From NCBI GenBank assembly GCA_033297205.1, contig MU859078.1, forward strand, positions 208,103 through 272,102: 64,000 bases of DNA, read 5' to 3'. Both the position numbers and the translations under genes were made by a program. The DNA comes from Pseudoneurospora amorphoporcata. Its lineage: Eukaryota > Ascomycota > Sordariomycetes > Sordariales > Sordariaceae. This document shows positions 48,391 through 59,858 of this stretch, one piece after another (within the stretch, counting starts at the first letter, position 1; every line of letters begins with the position of its first letter). The notes beneath the pieces are model-generated. The model made no database searches and was not told where the DNA came from. It saw only the letters and a list, made by a program, of their open reading frames with translations.

Positions 48391-50196
48391 ACATGGAGGA
48401 TTCCGTTGGAATAGGCATCAGGAAGAAGGCCTGATGTTATGAGATATGAACTCACATTTATGCTATTTGAAAAGAACCTGTTCAATCCCGTCTTGTCGTA
48501 CATATTATGGCTGGTCTCTCTGGGACCAGCTCTCCGCGCGCGCGGACATATCCCCATTTTATCAGACATCACTGTCATTTCCGCTTTGCGAAATGTGCAA
48601 TGTATATTCTTGTACATGAGGTTCCCATTCTTTCTTTCTTTTTTTTGTACCTGGGAGGTTGTGTTGGTAGGCAAAAGATAGCATAGCATTCACTTTGAAA
48701 TGACTATATTACAAGGAGACGCACCCAAATCTCTCTTTCCGTGTTCGATGCCTTTTCGAAGTGTGTGGCATCGTTAGAGGTTTCGAGCCAAATGTAAACA
48801 AAGGTGATGACTGCGAAAAGGGGACAAAGCCCCTCCCAGTGACAAAAACTAAAAGACTACACAAATCAATGGGTTTGTGTACATCAATTACTGGTGAAGT
48901 ATTTCCCACCGATATGATCTCTTGTCAAACGCAAAAAGCATTTTCTTTCCTAAAAGTCGCTTCAAATGCTTCGCTTGACGCCAAATGAATTTTTATATAG
49001 GAGTCACGGGTCATTGGTTCAGCCTGGTAGCTATTCATAGGAAGTCAAGAGCAAACTGCAGTTGACTCCTTCGAACAATCAGGAACATCGATCTGCTCAT
49101 CTGAAGTGGACGATACTTTATGTACGGCAAAGACATACAGTACGAGCGCGTACCGACAGGTTTATACGCATTCGCTGCATTTTAAACAATACAGCGGCCT
49201 GCCAACCAGACACAGGCTGTCTGTCTAAAGTCTAGAGGTACGCCAGGCACGCTCATGCAATGCGACGGGACGCCGAGAGGGTGCTACGATCCATCCACTC
49301 ACCGAAAGGCAATCTGAGACAAACTTTTCCGGATCACGTGTTTTTGGTCATGTAGGATTCCAGATTTCTTCTCTTTTCCTTTCTGGACTAGCCCGAATCA
49401 ACAATCACATCCAATTATCCACTGTGACAAATCGCAACCGTAGTGCATACCTTTACCTTAGCAGTTGTCGTCCCTTTGAAGCCGGCAAGTGCAGCCATAT
49501 ATATTCCGTAGCAGGTGACAGGATTCCCGAACGCAGGTCATTTCTGTGTTAGGTATGCCCCCATTGCACTTGCACTTATAGCACCACTTTCCCCGCTTGC
49601 TCTTGCCTAAAGTAATTCAGCTTTGGGTCGCACGGTTTCTCATCCTTTCTTCTTCCTCAGCATCTCATCGGGTTAACTGACCTGCCTATTTTCGACCTCA
49701 TATCTGACAATTCGTTGCCCAAGTAAGTGACATCTGCGTTGATTGACAGACATTCTTTGTTTGGTCATCTCATCCGGCTTGACTCACTGACAATCGGTTG
49801 ACAGAGCAACCAAACTAAGCCACGGTAAATAGGCTCCGCTGAACGACGTCAGTGGTCGTTGTTATCACGAGGGTACTAGTAGTACATAGGTACACTACTC
49901 TAACCGCAAACGTTCGTCCTCTTATATCGCTCTCCGCTGCGTCCGCTTGTTAGTCGTTCAGTTCGCGTCGCCGCCGTCGGACGGACAATCCCGACATTCA
50001 ACAGCACCATCCACCAGACCATTTGGTCGATCATTGATTACCATTCTCATTACATCGATTCATTCATCCCATCCGTCGTTTTCCATCCCGTTCTTGTGAC
50101 CTGCCCTTTATCTGTTTGTCTCCTTTTGCAACTGCTTCTCTGCTCCGCTCGCAAAGGGAATACGAACACTCATCATTTGTCTTGTGAAATCTATAG
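48391..50196. other. Intergenic stretch, 1.8 kb
   Basis: This is the 3' flank of the ferric reductase and the promoter and leader of the Yippee gene. The last 250 nt are C/T-rich. No exon was seen. Confidence 0.5.
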
Positions 50197-51080
50197 ATGA
50201 TCGAAAGCGAACAACGCCGCTTTGGGAGGAGCTTTGAGCGAATCCTACCGGAACCGGAAGTCCACCATCAGCATCAACAACCTCAAGAGCAGAACGCCCA
50301 AGTCGAAGACGTTCAGCAGCAGGTTCAGCGTCTCGGTATCAGCGACAACAACGCCGACGAAAGTAACAGAGCCCGCGCAGCAGCACCTGAGCCCGAGTCG
50401 GTACCAGCATCAACATCGGCGGAGGAGGACGCCGGAGTCATCCGTGTCAGCGTCACCACTACGACTACCGTCAGCGAAGCGACACCCATTGCTCCCAGCA
50501 GCAGCTACAGACGCAACATAATAACCACTGCCACCAGAAACAACAACACTACCAACGATACTACCAACGCCAACAATAACACAAACACCATGGGTCTCGC
50601 ATACAACGTCTACCTCAACAGCGGCAAGATTTACGGATGCAGGAACTGCAAGACCCATTTGGCGAATCATGAGGATATCATCAGCAGGGTAAGACGCCTT
50701 CGCCGTCCCTTTTTCCCTCTTTACCTTATCCCCCTCCCTTAACCTTTCCCTCCCATCTCCCAGGCCCTCCCGTCAACCAACACCCCCTCCTCACTCTCAC
50801 TCTCCATTCCATCCACTAACCTTTTATTCCTTTCAAAAAAAAACAGAACTTCAGAGGCCAACACGGAAAGGCCTATCTCTTCAACAGCGTCGTCAACGTC
50901 GAGACGGGCGATGCCGGCGAGCGTAACATGACCACCGGCCGCCACGTTGTCCGGGACATTTACTGCCGCCAGTGCAAGGAGGTCGTTGGGTGGAAGTACG
51001 ACAAAGCCTACGAGCCTAGCGAGAAGTACAAGGAGGGCAAGTTCATTTTGGAGGCGGAGTTGCTTGCCAATGTTAACTAG
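50197..51080 (+). CDS. Yippee-domain zinc-binding protein (241 aa)
   Basis: Exon 1 is 50197-50688 and exon 2 is 50847-51080, joined at phase 0 (GTAAGA donor, AACAG acceptor). The Yippee domain occupies about 135-236. A first zinc pair, YGCRNCK (Cys148, Cys151), is followed by HLANHEDIISR. After the intron come the family signature GKAYLFNSVVNV and TTGRHVVRDIYCRQC (second pair Cys204, Cys207), then GWKYDKAYEPSEKYKEGKF. The Yippee fold resembles the Mis18 and cereblon zinc domains. In yeasts a Yippee-like protein works in the GID/CTLH ubiquitin ligase (Moh1/Ypl relatives); that role here is inference. The 130-residue N-terminal extension is low complexity (Gln, Glu, Asn, Thr-rich) and unusual for the family, whose members are often about 100-130 residues. 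A second in-frame ATG at 50590 would give the short form. Confidence 0.94.
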
Positions 51081-52037
51081 ATTCTACCTGACGGGATCTG
51101 GGGTTTGATGCGGATCAGATGATGTTGGTGAGTCAAGAAAGAGAGGTGGAGTCGGGTCGGATGGCACAGGACCAAACGACAGATGGGCGGAGTGACAGCG
51201 AGAGGATAGATTGGATGGCTTATGACATGATACGACACGATACGGCACAAAAGAAATAACAGGACGACAGCGGCGGTATGGACGACGGCAGGATCACAGG
51301 CAGCAGGGCAGAAGGGCGCAGGGCGAGCGCAGCCAAGCTTATACGCACAGCCCGGCGTTTCAAGGACATCGAAAGGGAAAGGGCGAGACGAGTGGACGTT
51401 CAAACGATCACTGTAAGTATGTGGTGGTGAGGATATTAGGTATAATATTGTGTTTTCGGTTGCAATTTGAAATAATTTCGAACAAACGTCTCTCTGGCGT
51501 TCATGTGAAACATGTTCCCGCTGTTAGGCAACAAGTGTCCTGGAAGGTACCTTAAGTTTGGGAATCGACTTCCGCTTGAACGCTGTGTGTGTTCAACCAA
51601 TGTCCTTGTTGCAGAAGGTCCCGTTTGCTCTGGTAAACCCGTCCAAAATCTTCAACCTACCCCCGACACTCATCAGCCAGTCATAGGCATGTGGCGGGTA
51701 GTAGAATATGATCATGTCTTATTCAGTTGGCTGAAAGGTGATGTACGATACATCACCTGTATATGTGTCTATATATGCCATCGCTGCAAGAAGTGAACCA
51801 CCATCGAGACCCTTTGACCTGTGTCATCCGAAACCAACCTATTGAACGCCTTACGTCCCTAAGGTGACCAACCTCAACATGTATCACCATATCGACGAAC
51901 TGTAATACCCTGCCTACCCAACAATGAAAAGCCAGACTAGATACCCAAAAATCCACATACAAAAGCCAGTACAAACCATGTGCCCTGCCCCTTCATCGTT
52001 GATATGTCAGATATGTTACATCCTACCATGACATAGC
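51081..52037. other. Convergent intergenic stretch
   Basis: This is the shared 3' flank of the Yippee gene (+) and the SLC35F6-like gene (-). No coding signal was seen. Confidence 0.5.
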
Positions 52038-53470
52038 TCAGTTATGCTCAATAGGCTCCTCAGGCAACAGCTCCTCCACCTCCCGGACGCGGAGGAACTC
52101 AAACGGAGGCTGGACTATGCCGTTGAAGAGGAAAGTAAAGTAGACGAGCAGGGCGAAACCGACGACCTGGAGCCACTTGAAGGTTTCCCAGCCGAGACCG
52201 AGCGAGACGATCCAGATGAAGAGCGTGCGGCAGGTGTCGATGGTGGAGCGCGAAGTGGCGCTCACCGAGCGGGTTACGGAGAGACCGAAGAAGTTGAAGC
52301 CACTGTCAAATGGAGGTGTTAGTGGACGATTTTTATTTGGATATTGGAGAGGAGGGAAAAGGGGATTGGGAAAGAACTTACCCAATGCTAATCATAATCA
52401 ACACACTCGAGGCGAAGACAGACTTGTACTCCCAAAACTGCCTCCACCCCTCCACCATGTCAAACGGTCCATACCTTCCAGCCTCAGTCCGTCCAATGGC
52501 GAAGTGCAAGATGACCATGCCCAGGAGCGTGACTGTAAAGCCAAAGAGGCCCTCCCACCCGACAACACGAATGGGCTCAATCGTCGACCGCTCAAGGATG
52601 TACTCCTCCAGCACAAACTGTGTAGCAGTGAAGATCTGCGCTCCAGCAATCATCAACACACCGATGATCACTTTCAGGGCATCGGCGCCCACATCCGCCA
52701 TCGCAGTCGTAGTCGCCTCCGCACTAGGATGTTTCGGATCCGGCTGAATCGCACCAGCCAGTCCGACGAGCGCCACGCCCACCATGACTCCCACCAGCGA
52801 CAGCCACTGGAAGGCGTACAGCTTGCGACGCAGAAAAACGACGCTGAAGACGCCAACGAAGAGCACCAGCGCGCCGCGCGTCATCTGGTAGATGGAGGCC
52901 GCCACGAGCAGCAGGCCGGCGTTCATGAGGGTGGTGCCGCAGATGTCGCAGATGGCGGGGAGCGAGAGCAGCACGACGCGCCAGCCGCGGAGGACCGAGG
53001 GGCCGTCGTACTTGGAGGAGGTGACCGTGGAGGGCGAGTCGGTGAGCGGGGTGTGGGAGCGGATGCTCGCGTCGTCGGGAACATCGTCCTCGGCCGCAGC
53101 CGCCCGGTTGTCGATGCGCTCGTAGGTGGTAGATTTGGAGACGTAGCGGCTCCAGAGCGACATGATGCCTACGACCACCCAGCAGCCCATCTCGCCGACG
53201 AACATCTGGAGGGTCTGGATGACGGGCTGCTCGAAGTGCTTCCGCTTAAGCGGGTCGGGGTCGTCGCAGTTGCGAACGCACTGGTTGTCCTATATTACGA
53301 ACAAGAACAGATCATAGTCAGCAATCGATCAATGATGGAGAAACACATTGCTTGAAAGCGGCGAGACTCCTTACCTGGTACTTGGTCAAGAGCGTATTGC
53401 AGACTCCTGTAAGCAGCATCATTCCCACCAGGAAGGGGATGATGGCCCGGGCGGGTATTATCGAAGTCAT
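52038..53470 (-). CDS. SLC35F6-like drug/metabolite-superfamily membrane carrier (422 aa)
   Basis: This is a multi-pass carrier of the EamA/nucleotide-sugar-transporter superfamily, closest in pattern to SLC35F6. The exons are 53375-53470, 52382-53289 and 52038-52302, with GTAAGG/ATATAG and GTAAGT/GACAG junctions in phase. The first helix holds the family segment IPFLVGMMLLTGVCNTLLTKYQ (interrupted by no charge). Later come QTLQMFVGEMGCW, the LPAICDICGTTLMNAGL block, ASIYQMTRGALVLFVG, LVGVMVGVALVGLAG, TATQFVLEEYIL and the exon-3 SVTRSVSATSRSTIDTCRT block. A hydrophilic loop near 95-140 is Ser/Asp-rich. About ten helices are expected, in a Golgi, lysosome-like or vacuolar membrane. The start at 53470 puts the first helix near the N terminus; an upstream ATG at 53500 adds ten residues. 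Confidence 0.9.
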
Positions 53471-54406
53471 CGTTGTCGGTCCCTCTCTCTCTTCCTTCAA
53501 CTCGGGTGTAGTGAATTGAAGTGTGTCCGGGAGAAAGCTCGTTGGGTTGAGAAGCTTAAGGAAGGACTGCCATGAAAGGTCGAAGTCACCTCTACGGACG
53601 GATGACCGGATCGGGGAGACGGGAGGTTGATCAAGTGATATGATGCCAGGACTGATAACGATATCGGTAACCTTCCCTCTTGGACGATCAATGGGGGCGC
53701 TAAAGTATGCGCTACTGCGCTGAGAGGCTAGAGGTAGCTGCCTGCTGCTTTGCTTGTGAGGTTGGGGATGATGCGATGCGGTTTCCGATAAAGCTAGGTA
53801 CTTAATCGGTCGTGATGGGGTTTTCTGCGTGAACGTGTTTTCGGTGAAACACTCGGACTGGTTCTAGATGCTTGAAAAGAACACCTTGATGGTAGGCCGT
53901 GAGAGTACGACTCGGCTCAGTCAATCTATCCGTCCCGTCCGTTTCTTTGTTTGTGTGGACAGTTGTAATGGCAGGGCGAACAGTCGGGTCGGACGGTGGA
54001 AGGTACAATGGTGGTGCACTGCTGCGGGGTATTTAAGGTCGTTTCTTCTGGTTTTTAGTCAGTCTTCTTTCTTCTCCAATCAACCCACCCTCCGTTCCTC
54101 TACCGACCCTGTTCTGGCACTCTACGCTCGAGTTGCAATGGCTGACAAGCGTGGAGTGGAGCGGTGGGAGGGTGCGGGTGCCAAGGCTGACGTCCTCAAC
54201 GGGCATTTGAGAATTGAGACTGCGGCACCCCAGATAAAACGCCCGCCGATCATTTCCACAGCGGATACCCTCAGTGGTGAAACGGAAAGAGAGGGTCACC
54301 TCACCTTGTCCGAGGTTGGTCACCTCACTGGGGCTTGAAATCGCCGGGAGAGGCCATCAAGGCGTTCACCTCTGTGAATTTCAAATCTCAAGCCATAATG
54401 CCCTAA
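53471..54406. other. Intergenic stretch left of the MITE
   Basis: This is the promoter side of the SLC35F6-like gene. No convincing exon was found; a 156-codon plus frame overlaps an opposing frame and shows no family pattern. Confidence 0.45.
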
Positions 54407-54778
54407 GGGTGTGTTCGGCAAACCTGGAAATGGCTTTCTGAAATGAAACTTTCAGGAGGTACTGCGCAGGCTGTCCTGAAATCTGGGCTAGGAATCGAAT
54501 TTCAGAATTAGATTTCAGTAGCTCTTGGATGCTGAAATGGTTTTCTGAAATTATGAGGAAATGGTGTTTTGTGATTGGTGGGTTGGGGCAATTGTGGAGC
54601 AAGCCGTTCATGAAGCTGGATTTCCGCCCGGAAACCTTTCAGATCACTCGAACGCGATTCTGAAATGGATCTTTCTGAAGATTTCCCAATAAAAAAATTT
54701 CTTAGATACTCGAACAGGTTTCTGAATTTAGGTTTCTGAACTTTTCAGAAGGCCACTTCCAGGTTTCCGAACGCACCC
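54407..54778. mobile_element. MITE of PIF/Harbinger (Tourist) type, 372 bp
   Basis: The ends form imperfect terminal inverted repeats of about 30 bp. The left end reads GGGTGTGTTCGGCAAACCTG, and the right end in reverse complement reads GGGTGCGTTCGGAAACCTGG. The element is flanked on both sides by TAA (54404-54406 and 54779-54781), the 3-bp target duplication expected for PIF/Harbinger transposons. The interior is AT-rich and full of TTTCTGAAAT/ATTTCAG motifs in both orientations, typical of subterminal repeats. There is no transposase frame, so it is non-autonomous and would be mobilised in trans. It is not heavily mutated by RIP, as expected for an element below or near the RIP length limit. 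Confidence 0.85.
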
Positions 54779-54781
54779 TAA

Positions 54782-55265
54782 CCCCTTGATGCTTCACATG
54801 ATCAAATGACTTGCGGTGTGTCAAGCCAATAATAACAACATGATTACGTAGGAATATCAACGTATAGGCTCGTCATGTGCTAGAACTAGGTGCCGTGCTC
54901 AGGGCAAAGACGGTTCACGGATATCCTGTAGATAGATGGACATATCCAGATATTCACCGCCTTACTTTTAGACCTTGTTCATGCAGTGCCTTGAGCTGTG
55001 AGATGGCGATCTCTGCTCGTGGGTTTCATATAGCCTTTTCGTACATATTACTAGCCGTAACTATCTATCGTGTTCTGTGTTCCATGTCATCTTCTCATAA
55101 ACAAGGGGTATCGCACTCATTCTCGCCACTCATACAACCATAACGATGTTCCATATCCTTTCCCAAACTCTCATCATGACAACCTCCTGGGTTGCTGCAG
55201 AACTCGATCCATATTTAACGCCTGATCCCGAAGCCCAAATGCCGAATGCCTCTCCCAAGTATTTC
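54782..55265. other. Intergenic stretch right of the MITE
   Basis: This is the 3' flank of the DUF2985-like gene. No coding signal was seen. Confidence 0.5.
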
Positions 55266-56360
55266 CTATTTCTCGGGATCGCTTAGCTTCTTTTTCTCCT
55301 TGGGCTTCTTGTCTTTGATGTTGTTGTAGTGCAAGATGCCCTTTTCCTTATCCTCCGCCAGTTTCTGCAAATCTCGCTCGCTGCAAGGAACACCTTCGAT
55401 TCTCTTCACCTTCCTTCCCTCAAGCCACATCACCAGTCCACCGACCATAGCGATGATACAGCCGATAGCAACCAGAAATCCCGTCGACCAACTCGGGCGG
55501 TCATACCGGTTCATGCCCCACATTATGCCACACAGACCGACCTGAGCCAAAGTATTGACAATCATGCACCAGATCATAAAGTCCATCTTCCAAACCTTGG
55601 TGGCCGGCGCTCGGATGCCCGTCAAGGGCGCGTTGGGCATCTTCTCCTGTGGGATAGTGACGCACTGCTTGGGTACATCAGCCGGGAGGTTGTCCGGCCC
55701 GATATCCGGAGACAGCTCCTCTGTGCCCGGGAGACGAAACCAGCTGCGATGAATCCCAGCAAGCCTGAGAAGGCCTTCCTGCTGCCCCTTGATCCGGTAC
55801 TTCATTAGAAGCCAGAGATCTCGGAAGCGCCATGGTGCCAGTCCAAACGCAGTGACGCAGAACAGTCCCGTAAGAACTTGCGAGTCCCACTCAACCCATT
55901 TCCGCCTAGGCGAGTTGATGTCGTTGCATGTCGGATGGCACATGGCTGGCGCGGCGTTACAGAGTAGGAGAAACAACATTCCACCCCAGGCTACCACGTT
56001 GAGGCCGTAGAATGTCCAAAAGGCTCCCATCGGCGTCGTGAAGAACTTCCAGAACGAGGCGAGCCCTGTCTTGGTGGACTCCTTCCAGGAGTACTTGGGT
56101 GGAAAGTGGTAGCCATTGTCGAAAGGCCGGGTGTAATCTGTCTCTTCGGCGACGCGTGCTGCTGGTACTGCTAAGGTGACATCATCTGACGATAATCGAG
56201 CCGGCTTCATGTTGTCGGTTTGCTGTGAGACTTGGCGGCTTGCGAGTGACTGTTCTGATGTGACTAGTTTCAAGTTCTCCATGTTCCGGTCATTGAAAGG
56301 AGATAGATTATCGTTGGGGTGGTTTAGACTCTGGGCCGCGCTATGCTTGCTTTGAACCAT
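55266..56360 (-). CDS. DUF2985-like membrane protein (364 aa)
   Basis: One exon of 364 codons starts at an ATG. After about 100 disordered residues comes the block KYSWKESTKTGLASFWKFFTTP, a cytosolic lead-in seen in fungal DUF2985 proteins. A helix follows (FWTFYGLNVVAWGGMLFLLL), then a Cys-containing loop (CHPTCNDINSPRRKWVEWDSQVLTG) that continues into a helix FCVTAFGLAPWRFRDLWLLMKYR. Two C-terminal helices (FMIWCMIVNTLAQVGLCGIMWGMNRYDRP and FLVAIGCIIAMVGGLVMWLEG) and a Lys-rich tail (KKPKEKKKL) complete it. Four membrane segments are expected. The Pro/Trp/Arg loop WRFRDLW is characteristic. The family's function is not established to my knowledge; PLAC8-like Cys-rich relatives exist. It is divergent from sen15. 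Confidence 0.85.
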   Translation of the reverse strand: MVQSKHSAAQSLNHPNDNLSPFNDRNMENLKLVTSEQSLASRQVSQQTDNMKPARLSSDDVTLAVPAARVAEETDYTRPFDNGYHFPPKYSWKESTKTGLASFWKFFTTPMGAFWTFYGLNVVAWGGMLFLLLCNAAPAMCHPTCNDINSPRRKWVEWDSQVLTGLFCVTAFGLAPWRFRDLWLLMKYRIKGQQEGLLRLAGIHRSWFRLPGTEELSPDIGPDNLPADVPKQCVTIPQEKMPNAPLTGIRAPATKVWKMDFMIWCMIVNTLAQVGLCGIMWGMNRYDRPSWSTGFLVAIGCIIAMVGGLVMWLEGRKVKRIEGVPCSERDLQKLAEDKEKGILHYNNIKDKKPKEKKKLSDPEK

Positions 56361-57652
56361 GGCAGCTTCTTTGAGGGAGTCTGTGGATCGAAGGGAGATG
56401 TTGGCGGTCGTGCTTGTAAAAGCGGGTGGCGGGGGGTTGATTAAAAATTATATACTTGGTATTCGTCAATGCCCTGGGAGAACAAATGGTGGTGTATAAT
56501 GTAGATGTTGTAGAGGTAAGATGAGAAGATGTTGATAGGAGATGGATCAGAGACTGATTATGTTCGACTGTCTCATGGAAAGTAACCGAGACACAGTCGT
56601 ATGAGCAAGGTAAATAGGTATGGTAGAGGAGGAGGAAAGAGAAAGGTTGAAGGGGAAAAAAAGTGAAGGGGCGGGCGAGAGGTCAAGGGTCCGTCCGACA
56701 ACAATCGCCGTCACACTCAAATTCTTGGTCCCAGAAGCCAAATTGGACCTTTCTCAAAGGAAGGGCACGGTACCTGCAACTGACGACACAGGAGGGTCAC
56801 CTCACTTGCACCGAACGGACGCACCGACGACCTACCGCATCACTGCAACTGCACAAGTGGCAGGAGAGGAAGCGAGGAAGGAATGGACACAAGGTAACGG
56901 CGACTGGGGGGCGATAAACGGGCCAGACCTCGTCCCAAATGCCCCTACGTATGGTAGCAGCCGGAGCCAACCTAGGTACCTACCTTGGGAACCTGCCGAG
57001 CAGACACTCAGCCCCGTCGTCGTCACACCATCCTCCAGAAACCCAAACCCGACAGAAAGACCCTGCCCAACAGAAATGTCTGGAACCCCTTTTCCATTGG
57101 TGAACCTTTCCCGTCGTAATCTCGGCCTGCTCACTGGGAGCTTGGTGGGAAATCTGGCTTGACGGGATCAAACACGACCGACGTAGCGGTGATGTCATGC
57201 CGCGTGTTTCTGTAAAGCTTCAAATCACAGACTGATTCGGAAAAAGCGTATTGACTGTGTCGTGTTGAGGTGATGCGAAGATGATATGGAAACAACACCT
57301 GAATCCTTCCATCCAAACAAAAAGTTGTCCATGCTGCCGTATTTCGGCGGCCAGCGGCCTCCATGTGTTCCAGTGGAGGCTCCACTGATCTTCTTTCAGT
57401 GACCCACTCTCCCCACTGATAGGGGACCCCGCCCTGCTGATCAGGTCGCGTCCCTCTCCAGGCTTAGGTTCCCTTTGTGGATGAGACCCACTGAGAATTG
57501 GACCCCGCCAAACAAACTCGCAAAAATGAACGAGACTGGACATGATCTATCTCCCAACAAAGGTTCATGCTCGGACCACTTCGACTAGACGATAACCTCG
57601 CACACAGTCAGCCAGTCAACCCAAACTTCGAGGCTGTCTAACCATCGCCAAC
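56361..57652. other. Divergent promoter region
   Basis: This lies between the DUF2985-like gene (-) and sen15 (+). A 180-codon plus frame (56620-57162) overlaps a minus frame and shows no domain pattern, so I did not call it. Confidence 0.5.
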
Positions 57653-58120
57653 ATGTCGGTCGATCAACACCTCCAGGCTCTCACAAAGGTGGTGGTGAAC
57701 AACCTGGAAAATCAACACGACTGGACCCAGGTTCAGACACACAACCAGGACAACCTGCCTCGACCTCTCCTCTACGGACTCGCACCCAAGCGCCTCTATG
57801 TGCACCCCGACGAGCAGATCGAGATTATCAAAGCCGAGAAGGAGTTGAACGAGCGTATCCCCCAGGAGCCTGAGCTGGAATGGGTCCTGCCGCTGCACCT
57901 GGCTGAGAAGTGGTCCATCAGCGACTTTTCGGCCGTCTTTGATGCCATCACAGCCATCCCTCCCGGAGGTGAATCAGTGAACGCCAACGAGGATGCTCAG
58001 TGGCAGTTATGGAGGGGCCGGAAGCGTGGCAAGCGCATCTTGCTCGCGACCGTCCAGGATGACTCAACTGTTACGTATTACTGGATGCACAACGGCCTCG
58101 TGAAGCCCAGACAGAACTGA
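57653..58120 (+). CDS. tRNA-splicing endonuclease subunit Sen15 (155 aa)
   Basis: Sen15 is a structural subunit of the Sen2-Sen34-Sen54-Sen15 endonuclease that removes introns from pre-tRNAs. One exon of 155 codons starts at the ATG at 57653. The N-terminal helix (HLQALTKVVVNNLENQHDW) is followed by the strand/turn DLPRPLLYGLAPKRLY-like segment and LEWVLPLHLAEKWSISDF, which match the Sen15 family pattern. A C-terminal strand pair follows (RGKRGKRILLATVQDDSTVTYYWMHNGL, read in two parts). It has no catalytic triad, as expected, because catalysis is by Sen2 and Sen34. The length is normal for the family. It is tail to tail with the dehydrogenase gene, 169 nt apart. Confidence 0.93.
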   Translation: MSVDQHLQALTKVVVNNLENQHDWTQVQTHNQDNLPRPLLYGLAPKRLYVHPDEQIEIIKAEKELNERIPQEPELEWVLPLHLAEKWSISDFSAVFDAITAIPPGGESVNANEDAQWQLWRGRKRGKRILLATVQDDSTVTYYWMHNGLVKPRQN

Positions 58121-58289
58121 GAGGGTTACCTCTACCAGACACGCAAAGTTCCACATCCGTCATTCAGTGCAACGTGGTGGTATCTCTCCGTTGAACTGCT
58201 CGTAGTAGATGGCTAGGCTATCTGATCTGCTTCGGATACTCTACTCATACCGCATGACATCTCCGGCCCGCAGAGAACATGCCTCCGTA

Positions 58290-59858
58290 TCAAGGCGTGA
58301 AGATTACCTTCTGTACCTTCATGTTATCAAAGAGATCATATCCCTCGACAGCCTCGGCAAGGGGCATGATCTTGTCGTACATGAAGCTATACGCGACAGC
58401 CGGTCAGCAACTTGACAAACATCGGTATGAGCCACATGTGTCGGTACTTGCCCAAACTTGTGCTGGTTTCTAGCCATCACCTCCAACGCCTCCGGGAAGA
58501 TGGACCGCACTGGGCACCGGCCCATCTGCACTCTCAAGTTTTTGCTGTTGTCGGGAGATTAGTCAATCCATCCATCCATTGAGCCGGGGAGCAAAAACTC
58601 ACTTATAACCATCACCACCCGTCCACGGCAAATCATAGTGTCCCTGGACACCAATACTGCTAATCACCCCAAACGGTCTCAAAAGCTCATACGCCGTCTT
58701 GAGCGCCGGCCTACTGCCCACAACCTCAACCACCGCATCCGCGCCCCTCCCGTCCGTCACCTCCTTGACCATCTTCACCATGCCCTCCAATCCGATCCCT
58801 CCCTTCTCAACCTCCGCAAAGTTCAACGGCTCCGCGCCCAACTCCCTGGCCAACTGAAGTCTGCTCTCCACGCAATCCACAGCAAACAGATGCTTAGGCT
58901 TGTACTCCAAAGCACTCACGACCGCACACAGTCCCACGGGTCCGCAACCAACCACCACCACCGTCGCCTCCTCCGGCTTCAGGTCACCCGGCAACAAGCC
59001 AAACGCGTTCTTGGCCCCAAAGTACCCAGTGGGGAAAATATCCGCCATCAACACCAGCGCTCTCTCGTCCTTAATCTCCGGCGGAGCCACCACCGCGGTC
59101 CCGTCGGCGAGAGGGATGCGGACGTACTCGGCTTGACCGCCGTCCAGTTTGGGGGATCCGAAGAGTAAACAGGAGGCGCAGCGGGAGGAGAAGCCATGAG
59201 CGCAGTAGAAGCAGGTGCCGCAGGAGACGGTGAAGGGGGCGACGATTTTGTCACCTACTTTGATGGTCTTGACGGAGGGACCGACGGCGTGGGCGGTGCC
59301 GGTGAATTCGTGGCCCATTATGAAGCCGGGGGTGGAGGATTCACGGCCGCGGTAGGTGTGGAGTTCACTTTTCCATGGAAGGGGGTTGTTTAGTTTTATG
59401 GAACGTTGGAGATGGGGTGGAAGTAGGTTGGTAGGTAGGTGGTAGGTTGGGAGGGTATGTGATGATGGCGTGGCTAGCTATACTGGAGCTTAAGGCCGAA
59501 ATGGACAACAAAAATAAACAAGAAACCTACGAGCCACACAAAGCAGTCATCTGAACCTTGACAATGATATCCCTGGGATCTTGCACTGTTCATTCATACG
59601 CTCAAGTTAGCCAGCTTCACGAGAATAGTCCAGTGATGATGTAGATGGCAATTCACTGTCACTCTAATCCATTTAGGAAGCCCGACTTTTTTTTTTTTTT
59701 TTTTTTTTTTCCCAGCCCTTGCTGGAGTTCGCAAAAGGTGATTGATGGTGGGAAACGAAAGAGGACATACACTCAGGGATTGGCTTCTCCTGAACAGAAA
59801 CCTTCTTAGGTCCATCAAAGACCACGGCCTTCATTGTCTTCTTTGGTTCGGTCGACAT
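58290..59858 (-). CDS. Zinc-dependent medium-chain alcohol dehydrogenase (365 aa)
   Basis: An NAD(P)-dependent MDR-family oxidoreductase, probably acting on an alcohol or aldehyde; the pattern is near glutathione-independent formaldehyde or similar zinc alcohol dehydrogenases. The exons are 59771-59858, 59531-59585, 58603-59367, 58452-58544 and 58290-58386, all in phase. The last intron (58387-58451) uses a GC donor (GCAAGT) with a TATAG acceptor. Catalytic zinc residues are Cys46 (TALCGSEL) and His67/Glu68 (MGHEFTG). Structural zinc is C-x2-C-x2-C-x7-C (Cys97, 100, 103, 111). The nucleotide fold is GCGPVGLCAV, with an acidic residue (VDCVE) after beta-2 favouring NAD. Exon 2 is only 55 nt, and intron 1 contains a 24-nt poly-A tract in the transcript sense. 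A second ATG eight codons in (MKAVVF) is also a possible start. Confidence 0.9.
59687..59710. repeat. Homopolymer T tract, 24 nt
   Basis: This is a run of T on the plus strand (A in the transcript) inside the first intron of the alcohol dehydrogenase gene. Confidence 0.85.

Noticed and set aside
52177..53355. 392-codon plus frame opposite the SLC35F6-like gene
   Set aside because: The minus-strand exons carry membrane helices and exact splice phases; the plus frame is compositionally His/Arg-rich with no pattern.
56620..57162. 180-codon plus frame in the DUF2985/sen15 promoter
   Set aside because: Low-complexity, overlapped by a minus frame, no homologous pattern.
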